NCBI GenBank assembly: GCA_029061605.1
Contig: JAIDRT010000053.1
Location: forward strand, 1-64,000
DNA from: Clostridia bacterium
GTDB lineage: Bacteria > Bacillota > Clostridia > Christensenellales > UBA3700
Direction of reading: 5' to 3'
DNA: 64,000 bases
The notes beneath the pieces are model-generated. The model did no database searches. It was not told the DNA's origin and worked only from the letters and a program-made list of their open reading frames with translations. Below are positions 10,401 to 18,100 of this stretch, one piece after another. Every line of letters starts with the position of its first letter. Positions within the stretch are counted from its first letter, which is position 1. Position numbers and translations under genes: made by a program.

Positions 10401-11898
10401 CAGTTTTTCTGATTATATGATTGGAGAATTTCGTAGTGTTGTAAGTGGGATAATAGACAAATGGCCTAAATTCAGCATTAAAACTTGGAAAAGACTCCTT
10501 ACTAATCCCAAAACAGGAAACCGTAAGTTTACTAGAGAGGAGATTAATGCAAGTGGAAATTATGTAGAATATGATAGAAGTAGTTTTGTACAAGCAATCT
10601 CTACTGCCGCAAGTATTAAGCAAACTATGTTTGCTGAAATTGCTCTTAAATCAAATAATATCCCAAGATATTTTATTAATGCTATATGCTCTGGAATAAG
10701 TGGAAACGAAAAAGATGCAAATCAGAAAAATCATACAAATGAAATTGTTGATATCTGCGATGTTAATATTCGTTTAGAAGTTTTCAAGAAATATTATGAT
10801 ATTACCAATAAAGAGTTTTTGCATTCATTGATTAAATTTATTGAGCATAATGATATATTTGATACTTGGATTGAATCTAAATTGATTGAGATTGCTCAAA
10901 ATTCCGAAAAATACGAGACAGAAATAATGAATGTGTGGCATGCCGATTGGGATGCGAATTTAGATTCGCTTACAATAAATGATTTAGAAACAGAAAAAAT
11001 TAATCGTGTACAAACTTGTGCCATCACGGTTTTAGCAAATAATCTATATGTAAAAAAATGCTTAGATAGTACAATTAAAAATATTATCGACGAGTGCTAT
11101 GAATCATCTCATCCTGTTTTATTGTTATCTGCTATTGATTTGATATGCCCTATCTGGAATTTTGATAAACAATACGCAATTGATATTTATACGAAGATTC
11201 TAAAAAAAGACATGAGAACAATCTGCGGATACAAATCGATTAATCTATTAGATCGTGCTGCAATAAAATATCCAGATAATTTTAGTAATATTCTCAGTGA
11301 GGCCATTACTACTGGTAAAAGCTATTTAAAAACAATTGGCTCAAGAATAGTTTATTATTACTGTTATTATGGTATTTATGAAAACCTAATAAAACAGATA
11401 ATTAAAACTAAACCCAAACTGATAATCTCTTGCTGTACTGACATAATTAAAAATAATAATGCTGATGAAAAAATTCAAAATAGGACGAAAAAATTATTAT
11501 TATCCATTGAGTCAAAGAGCATTCGCACATCCGATCCAAACTCTTTAAGAGATATTATACTTGATTCTGATAAAGATTCAAAATTTACAGTATCAATAAT
11601 TAAGAAAATGCTTCCTCTAGAAAAACATGAATGGTATGGCATTCTATCGGATTTAAATGATCTTGATTGTTTATCAAAACAGAATCGTATTGTATATTCA
11701 ATATGCGATAATGTAATATCACAACAAACTCTATCATTGTATGAAATTAGAAAATTAGTTGACGTCGTAGTCAAACTATATGCAGAACTATATGATAGTA
11801 ATGAAAACAGAAAGTTGAAACAATGTCTTAAAAGATTAAATAAAATATACGATACTTTTGTTATTGATACTATTCAAGTCGCAAATATAATTGGTTAG
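7429..11898 (+). CDS. STAND NTPase with N-terminal nuclease-like domain (Avs-like)
   Basis: A 1,489-residue protein. Residues 1-120 have the pattern of a DUF4297/PD-(D/E)xK-type nuclease: GGD at 48-50 followed by VIQVKSR at 62-68. Residues 265-560 form a STAND-type NTPase with Walker A GKAGCGKS (280-287) and a Walker B-like LIIDQMDAI. The rest is long and helical, without obvious sequence repeats, as in the sensor regions of antiviral STAND (Avs) proteins. In that family the C-terminus binds a conserved phage protein and the nuclease is then activated; that this protein does so is inference. It stands alone on the plus strand, divergent from a restriction-like operon and convergent with an RT operon, so a defence role is likely. 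Confidence 0.8.
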   Translation: MAHQPGGETEKLGNFYEDNVLIHYYGQMLEGKYLSVMSESFDSDLEKGGDIYLCDNDNKTTVIQVKSRHGNDDVWDISTLIKIGVIKNACHHILQGRTFILASPLSFMLLQDLCRHAMSFDNYADFQAAVLRKNNAQELIKLETEIKKYFVSDDIIKFFKSFSLIRFDDDLDKFVRDFRNSIKSIDDGHKAFQLLRQYPIKHNKLSQEIYADELWRFLSDKGIKKYDIDEPTATRQIHDLCNEYKTNINRKLINQTNYKRKEFDELISKISNRSITIIHGKAGCGKSGIIAKLCEHLEKQNELYLPLSLDARMPSGCTHEFGKQLGLSASPVLTLSKLANQRIGYLIIDQMDAIRWNVTHSTSAFSVCCELVQEAQYCENVKIIFVCRTIDAEKVLQLFNDSPTKLTDCSIVVGPLTDSEVQNIIGGQSYYGLTPNVKKMLTNINNLKMFMTISNGTHIDKSSDIIREYINKKLDEIANDNEHEISARKLLQYIINKMCNLNTQVIARNEIENEFGNNLLEKFCSCGITEEINSSIRFTHQSILDYYLAQELENEIAKRNNVVKVIKKHNKTAIIDYDILKQYFEFVELNSSNYAKVMEKVLFSSKICSFIRHIALESFRTTSHDDVETIALALKILTSKKYGKKYLLYLTIGNYAFAHGYIESANFLELKKSTTPADQLSVIDLLFYANNQCEQYLAHINDYIKIVNYDTNVVEHLYHQIDDTTSSDKMFELKIGLLSHIPNQKRHIYWDEVFSLPPSRAGMYIKYSLSNNDDYNEHFDWSDHFETLLNIVKLEHQNYLCAAKDYLIRTCKRWELDGYDDFKYHFIKAMAKNLLEASFSFSTPNEILDFLYSPYQLFKNIALQYMTHCNTNNALCVFERLIDDNYISKLDFRKHKAQLGSLRDIVKNHSSNLNADYLNSLIKQIKSYKSPSLITFAKDRFEQRKKGLYYHFFEEEQKILLSSIPHEKLNNSTCEYLKYLLRKFPAAEYYYSFSDYMIGEFRSVVSGIIDKWPKFSIKTWKRLLTNPKTGNRKFTREEINASGNYVEYDRSSFVQAISTAASIKQTMFAEIALKSNNIPRYFINAICSGISGNEKDANQKNHTNEIVDICDVNIRLEVFKKYYDITNKEFLHSLIKFIEHNDIFDTWIESKLIEIAQNSEKYETEIMNVWHADWDANLDSLTINDLETEKINRVQTCAITVLANNLYVKKCLDSTIKNIIDECYESSHPVLLLSAIDLICPIWNFDKQYAIDIYTKILKKDMRTICGYKSINLLDRAAIKYPDNFSNILSEAITTGKSYLKTIGSRIVYYYCYYGIYENLIKQIIKTKPKLIISCCTDIIKNNNADEKIQNRTKKLLLSIESKSIRTSDPNSLRDIILDSDKDSKFTVSIIKKMLPLEKHEWYGILSDLNDLDCLSKQNRIVYSICDNVISQQTLSLYEIRKLVDVVVKLYAELYDSNENRKLKQCLKRLNKIYDTFVIDTIQVANIIG

Positions 11899-11937
11899 AG
11901 ACTTCCTACATTAGTAACGTACGCAAATATAATAAAT

Positions 11938-11972
11938 AAAAATCGGAATAGCACTTTAATATTCCGATTTTT
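11938..11972. terminator. Bidirectional terminator between the STAND and RT genes
   Basis: A perfect 13-bp stem (AAAAATCGGAATA at 11938-11950 with its complement at 11960-11972) with a nine-base loop. The A run before it and the T run after it allow it to stop transcripts from both sides. It lies between the convergent STAND and reverse-transcriptase genes. Confidence 0.85.
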
Positions 11973-11980
11973 ATTTGTTA

Positions 11981-14674
11981 TTAATTATCTGTTTTTTTAT
12001 TAATCAAATCTGCGCTATCATTTTTATTCCGCAAATACGGAGAATTAACCGAAAATCCCGGCGGCGTCTGTTTAAATGTAATATCGTCATTTTGCAACAT
12101 TATTGATTTTTGTTGAAAGGCCCTTAATTTCTTTATATCAATCTCACCTACCAATATTGTTTTATTCAATCCGCCTTTCGTCTTTACTATATTCATCATT
12201 TCCGTTTTGGTCGGTTGCACTATTCTACTGTCACCATAATCCGATGAATTAACCTGGACGCAATAACAATGCAAATCTCTTGATAACGACTCAATAATAT
12301 TGGAATAATAATTTATATCCTTATTCCACTCTACCGCGATTAATAAATCTAGCATATTCGCAAATATGGCCCTATCTTTTATCGAAGCCAACTCATAGCA
12401 GCAATATACTGGGAAATAAACTCCTTTCCATCTATATAATTCATAGCCATTACCCGACTTATATTTTTGATTAAATCCTTCTATCAATTTAATCTCACTA
12501 GGTGCATAATGACACTTGTGATGGAACGTTATACTTGCGTAATTGTAATCTTTCCAATTATATGGAAGAATGACTCCAGTAAGATTATATACCGTCCTAT
12601 CTCTATCTCCGCCTGTATTTGTTAGATAGTATTCAATTCCAGTAATTACTGCTATTTGATTCCTTGCACAAATATTAGCTAGTAGTGGCATCATTTCAAA
12701 TGGAACATAACATTCTGGTAAAACTAGAATATCCACTTTTTCCTGAATAGCCAAATTCACTAACTGCTTAATCTCTTGATATCTCTTATTTGCAAAATGC
12801 TTCTCCCCTCGAAGCAGCCCTTCAATACGATTATAATCTATTTTCGCATTGCCTATTGCTATTTTTAATGTTTCTTTATTATCAAAGTCTTTGTCTGAAA
12901 TATCAATAAGAACATTAGTTGCATTGCCATCTATTTTGCTAGTATTAAAGAATTTCTCAAAACTTCCATCGCCACTACCAAAATTATTCATTCCCTGATA
13001 CAATTTCAAAACATATCGGCCATACTTTTGTTTACTTAATTCTTCCTTATCACTTTCTAATTCACAACACTTTAATGCAAAAGAGATTTCTTGGGGAGTA
13101 ACTGTAAATGGCAAATACTTATAATAGTTTTTGGCTTCCATTTCTTCTTCTGAAACATTAAGACACTTTAATGTTTTAACAACTTTATCAAAACTATATA
13201 AACACTTTAACTCGTTACTATCATCAACAAATTCTATAAATATAGGAAGCAAATATTTGTTAAACATCCTCGTCGTTCTATATGAACGCATTATAGGCAT
13301 ATATTCATCTTTCCTATTATAAATCTTATATATCTTTGTCATCAAATTATGAATATCCGCCTCTCCAAGCAATGCAACTGGTCGATACGCACTTATTAAC
13401 AGATACTTCTTCAAGCATTCTTTACCTTTGCTTATTATTCCTTCTTGCGCTCCACCCTTTCCACACATTTGGTTTTCTATTATTTCAAAGATATCCTTAA
13501 TTGTATCCAATAACGTATCATATTGCCCATTAACAATCAGAATTTCAAAGATCCTTTCCCACAATGAGTAATTATCAATAAAAAGCCTAGGATCAAACAT
13601 ATTCAAGATCCCTCTAATCACTTTTATCTCTTTTTTATCGCTAATTAAACTTGTAACTTTCAATAATTTGCCAAGTGCCTTTGATGCCCCATATTTATCA
13701 AATTCAAACTTTTCTATGCCTCTAAATTTATTTATGCTCTCTTTATTTATTAATTTAAAAAACTCACCATAATCATTGTCATCAACCAAGCAGTCAACTC
13801 CTGGCATAAATTTAAATCCGCTTGCATTCTTTGCAATTTGCCTCCTAAAACAATCAATCAATGCACTTGTAGCACTTTCTTTAAAATAAAAAACCTTAAC
13901 TTTGTGTCCTTGCAATGAAATGCGAGAGTTTCCAGACATTACATTCGATTCTATATAATATTGTATGTATCCTTTTTTATCGTTATCTACTTTCGTTTCG
14001 CCATGTAAAATGGCTTCATGTGGCTTACATTGACTTGTCCTATCACAACAACAGTTTATGAAGAAATAGTCCATAATTTTATCTTGATTTAAGACATCAT
14101 TCTCGGATTGAACGTATAAATCAGATATCTTCTCAACTTTATCTACCATAATTATATCATCAACGTATCTTCCGTAATACACTGGATTAATTCTCGTAAT
14201 AATTGCTTTATCAAAATCCCTTAACTTCCAGTTTGAAAGAATCATTGATGGCATAAATCCTATAGGCAACATTGTGTTTTTTCCGTCAGCAAAATCCGCA
14301 TCCCCAGATTGTCTTAAAATATCTGAATATCTCGCACAAATCCTATACACCAAATTATTAATTCTTTCTAATAATCTTTCTATACTTACTTTATCTACCC
14401 CTTCTATTGTGTCGCTCTCGTTCTTTGCATAATTCTTATATTCATCATAAATCTGCGCAAAATCTGCTTCTATCATATCTACTGAATAGAAATACCTCGT
14501 TAAATCCATTGTGATTATTATGGCGTCCTGTTTATCTTTTAGACATCTTTCGGCCTCACTCAAAGCATGCTCGCGCCAAGACTCATATTGTGTAAAATAT
14601 GGTTCAAATAATTTCGGCGAATTTTTATGCTCTAAATCTTTCAAAAGTCTATTGGCATACGCATGCTCATACAT
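11981..14674 (-). CDS. Reverse transcriptase-nitrilase (DRT1/UG1 type), frame-split 3' part
   Basis: This 897-residue frame holds the palm of a reverse transcriptase and a C-terminal nitrilase domain. RT motifs seen are TMDLTRYFYSVD (about residue 55), IGFMPSMILSNWKL and YYGRYVDDIIMV (YVDD, about 171). The nitrilase part (about 600-860) has a plausible Glu-Lys-Cys triad: LVLPECYVPFEM, HHKCHYAPSE and VYCCYEL. The RT plus nitrilase arrangement is that of the defence-associated RTs called DRT type 1 (UG1), which act against phages. The frame starts abruptly at MYEHAYANRLL, in the fingers region, with no Shine-Dalgarno site before the ATG. The missing RT N-terminus is encoded just upstream in another frame, split off by an 11-bp tandem duplication. 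It may therefore be an inactivated gene or an off state. Confidence 0.87.
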   Translation of the reverse strand: MYEHAYANRLLKDLEHKNSPKLFEPYFTQYESWREHALSEAERCLKDKQDAIIITMDLTRYFYSVDMIEADFAQIYDEYKNYAKNESDTIEGVDKVSIERLLERINNLVYRICARYSDILRQSGDADFADGKNTMLPIGFMPSMILSNWKLRDFDKAIITRINPVYYGRYVDDIIMVDKVEKISDLYVQSENDVLNQDKIMDYFFINCCCDRTSQCKPHEAILHGETKVDNDKKGYIQYYIESNVMSGNSRISLQGHKVKVFYFKESATSALIDCFRRQIAKNASGFKFMPGVDCLVDDNDYGEFFKLINKESINKFRGIEKFEFDKYGASKALGKLLKVTSLISDKKEIKVIRGILNMFDPRLFIDNYSLWERIFEILIVNGQYDTLLDTIKDIFEIIENQMCGKGGAQEGIISKGKECLKKYLLISAYRPVALLGEADIHNLMTKIYKIYNRKDEYMPIMRSYRTTRMFNKYLLPIFIEFVDDSNELKCLYSFDKVVKTLKCLNVSEEEMEAKNYYKYLPFTVTPQEISFALKCCELESDKEELSKQKYGRYVLKLYQGMNNFGSGDGSFEKFFNTSKIDGNATNVLIDISDKDFDNKETLKIAIGNAKIDYNRIEGLLRGEKHFANKRYQEIKQLVNLAIQEKVDILVLPECYVPFEMMPLLANICARNQIAVITGIEYYLTNTGGDRDRTVYNLTGVILPYNWKDYNYASITFHHKCHYAPSEIKLIEGFNQKYKSGNGYELYRWKGVYFPVYCCYELASIKDRAIFANMLDLLIAVEWNKDINYYSNIIESLSRDLHCYCVQVNSSDYGDSRIVQPTKTEMMNIVKTKGGLNKTILVGEIDIKKLRAFQQKSIMLQNDDITFKQTPPGFSVNSPYLRNKNDSADLINKKTDN

Positions 14675-14688
14675 TGACGAACTTGAAT

Positions 14689-14710
14689 CTAATGCTTTAC
14701 TAATGCTTTA
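14689..14710. repeat. Perfect 11-bp tandem duplication inside the RT gene
   Basis: On the plus strand CTAATGCTTTA occurs twice without a gap, at 14689-14699 and 14700-14710. On the coding strand this is TAAAGCATTAG twice. Eleven bases is not a multiple of three, so the second copy shifts the frame and creates the TAG stop of the upstream fragment. Such perfect short duplications typically arise by slipped-strand replication. Confidence 0.95.
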
Positions 14711-15105
14711 CCAATAAACATAGTCCACACTACGCCCAAAATGTGCCCTTCTAACGGCAAATCAATAAAGTGTTGCCATTTCTCAATTTCAACTTTGTTC
14801 TTTTTAGATTTCTTATTAAATATAATGTTTTTGCTTTCCTCAACTATACTCTTAGGAAAAGAATGTATGGAAATACCTTCTAGTATCATATTGGATAGTT
14901 CATTCCACTCTTTTTCGTCTTTGTCAATTAAATCACTTATTGTCTTGGATATTCTTAAAACGTGTTTCTCTTCTTCGCCAGCAAATTCTTCATCTACCAC
15001 TATTTTATGTCTTAAAAATGCCTGCGTTTTATCAAAATTAACACTTGCCTTCAACTTTTTATATGCAATAGAAATTAATTCCATAATATCTTTATATTCA
15101 AACAT
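14689..15105 (-). CDS. Reverse transcriptase N-terminal fragment, split by duplication
   Basis: A 138-residue frame starting at the ATG at 15105, which has AAAGGAG eight bases before it; an upstream TTG (15129) was rejected. It ends in ...VVWTMFIGKALVKH and a TAG at 14691-14689. Its last 50 residues (FIDLPLEGHILGVVWTMFIG) look like the RT fingers region that normally precedes the palm. The frame is cut by a second copy of TAAAGCATTAG. With one copy removed the reading goes on as GKALDSSSSMYEHAYANRL, directly into the RT-nitrilase frame, giving one protein of about 1,037 residues. I therefore read this as the 5' part of one RT gene, not an independent small accessory gene. Taken alone it would be annotated as a hypothetical protein. 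Confidence 0.8.
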   Translation of the reverse strand: MFEYKDIMELISIAYKKLKASVNFDKTQAFLRHKIVVDEEFAGEEEKHVLRISKTISDLIDKDEKEWNELSNMILEGISIHSFPKSIVEESKNIIFNKKSKKNKVEIEKWQHFIDLPLEGHILGVVWTMFIGKALVKH

Positions 15106-15132
15106 ACATTTTCTCCTTTGCGTAACCAATAT

Positions 15133-18100
15133 TTATTTATTATCGTTTTTCATAAATTTGATATCTGGCAAAACAATTTTTGTTTCTTGATACTCTTTTC
15201 CAAGCTCATCTGTTTTCTTCCACCACACAATCATCCTAACAGTCGCAGATACTGGTGTAAATCCTTTTGCTACAAATCCGTCTATTCTAGCATTCATTGC
15301 ATCGGATAATTGCAGGACTTTGTTACCTAATGAATTGAAGCAAATATATTTCTCTACTTTACGCCCATCTGCTAATTCTACCCGTTCTTTCTTTATCGAA
15401 AGTGCATCTCCACTTTTTAATCCCTCTATATCTTTCTTTAAGAAATAGAATGACGATAGATGTACGCCTTTAAATGAGACTGGAAGTATCATTTCGCCTG
15501 ATTCCTTATACATAGTGTTGTCTACTTTTTCCACTACTCCACTAGCATTGATCATTTCAAAATAATTAGTATTGCAATGGATATAGAGATTGTTTATTGC
15601 TCTCGTCATTGCAACGTAAATAAGACGTTTTTTCTCATCTGTTGTAGGAGTTTGCTTTAAAACCAGAAAGACATTGTCAAATTCTCGACCTTTTGCCTTG
15701 TGAATGGTTGAAACAACGATTTGAGAATTTTGTGTTTTGCAAAAATCTTCCAATTTAGACTCATAAATGAATTGAAGAAAATCTGTTTTATATTTAGTTT
15801 TTTTATTAGTTGATTCAAAATCCGCAATTAGATTTTTTACATAATCATATGCGCTACTTTGCGAATACTCTTGCGCAGTCTTTCTTTTCGCTCTTTCCCA
15901 TATTTCATTATCAATAAAATAATCATCTTCCCTTAAACCTAATGAATCAACAAAATATCTCATCTCTACTAGATTATAAATATTAAATCCGTTGTTATCT
16001 TGAATTAGCCTTGCTGATACGCCGTTATTGTTTAACATTCCTGCAATTGTCGCTGCGTCATCATTCGTTTCCGTTAAAATACATACTGATCCTGATAGAT
16101 CTTTATTCATTATATCTTCAACAACAGGCTCTAATATATTAGGCGAAATATATCTCGTTATGAATACCTGTCCATTCTCTTTTCTTACCGCCTTAATTGG
16201 AGTCTCCTTTAAACGATTTGACAAAGTAGTAACAAATTTATTTGCCAACTCAACAATATTTCTTCCACTACGATAATTTTCAAGTAGTTCATACTTTGTT
16301 GCTTTATAATCAGTAATTAGTGATTTCAAATACTTGGAGTCTGACTTTCTAAATTCATAAATATTCTGATCATCGTCTCCTACCGCAATCACTCGCATGT
16401 CGTCATTAACTTCCATTAGCGCTTGCACTAATGAGAACTCCGTCTCACTCATATCTTGAGCCTCGTCTATAACCAATACGCTCTTAGTAATTTTGTTCGT
16501 CTCTATTTCTCCAGACCTTATGCCCTCAACTGCTCTTTCTATTATAGTATCCGTATCCGTCAAAGTACCTACTCGTCCAAGCAAATCAAAACAATATGAA
16601 TGGAACGTGCTTATCTGTATAAAATTTGCCGCATTACCAATCATATCAGGCGACATTAATCTCTTTTTAAACTCTGTTGCAGCTGCGCGTGAAAAGGTAA
16701 GCATCAACATTTGTTCATGCTTGATATCTTCCATCATATACAATGACGCCAATTTATGCACCAATACTTTCGTCTTACCGCTACCGGGGCCTGCGGCTAC
16801 GACTATATATTTTGAGCTTGCATCCTTAATTATACTCAACTGTTTCGAAGATAGCTCCCCAAATAACTTTTTATATTTCTTAGGTGTGATATTCTTTGAT
16901 ATCTCAGACTCTCTACCCTTGAAGTATTTACGCAGAAAACTATCATGATTTAAACTAAAATAATCCTTAACGAATAATTGCGCACCTTGCTCGTCCTGTG
17001 CCATTTTCTTTGCGTACTCGCCTACTATATGAATCTGCTGAATCTTACTCTTATAAAATTCGTCAAGCCTTTTATAATCCTCTTTAGTATACTGACGTTT
17101 CATATCTTCGATGCGTTCAATTCGCATAGCATTATATGCTACTAAAAATGCACCATCGAGTCTCAAAGCTTTTATTCTGGAGAGATAATATAGTGCATCA
17201 TCCACCTCGTCAGATGTGCAACCATTACCTAATAATGTGCCATTTGCATATTGTTCTTTTAATTCAAGACAGGAAAACTCAACACCTATCTCATCTTTTT
17301 TTACACGATTCGAACTTTCCAAACCTTTTTGGAAAAGATATTTAATTATGAAATTAGCTAATTGCAAGCGTTGCTCACTCTTTTCTATCAGATAATCCGT
17401 AGAATAATTTGATTTAACAATAATTAAATCTTTGATCTCAGTATTTGCCTTCTTAATTAAATGTTTAATCTCATAAAAATTAAGAATATCTCTAATTTTC
17501 TTTATGTTTACAGTAGGTATACTCTCTTCAAATATTTTATTTATTTCTTTTAAATTTATCCTTTTTTCTTCCTCGGAAACTACTTCAATAATTAATTTTT
17601 CAATTTTGGCATACTCTGATAAAATAGCCAAAGATGCGTTTGCCCTACCATTACTCTTGATAAGCGCTATCAAATCTTTAGCATCTGCTAATATTCTCTC
17701 TTCTCTTAGAGCATTGATTATTCTTATGATATTTTCTTTAACTATACCTAATCTATCAGAAAGATAATCAACACGAGTTTCTCCTTCGCAATTGTCAAGT
17801 GCTTCGTGCGATTTAGCAGATATCAAGCTCTTAATCAAACGTATTGCGTCTTGTTTATCTTTATCATTCGCAAATTTCTGTGATGCTATTATGCTATTGC
17901 GCGTTTCAAGCATATTATTAACCAAAAGGCTATTTGCATATATTCTCGGCATATTTTGTCCGCGTTTAATAAACCCCACTTCTTCAAGCGCAGCAATTGC
18001 AGTTCTAATGCGAGACTCCATCTCTCTCTGGTTAACAGTATCGTCCCAACCAGCAGCTCGAGCAATCTCCAATGCAGATTGCGATGTAGTATTTCTAATC

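Noticed and set aside
14674-14710. Programmed ribosomal frameshift joining the two RT parts
   Set aside because: No slippery heptamer or stimulating hairpin is seen, and the perfect tandem duplication explains the break more simply.
14689-15105. Independent accessory gene of a DRT system
   Set aside because: Removing one copy of the 11-bp repeat joins it in frame to the RT, and its end reads as RT fingers, so it is better seen as a fragment of the same gene.
14741-15190. 149-codon plus-strand frame opposite the RT fragment
   Set aside because: It is antisense to the RT N-terminal fragment and the helicase end, and has no ribosome binding site or family.
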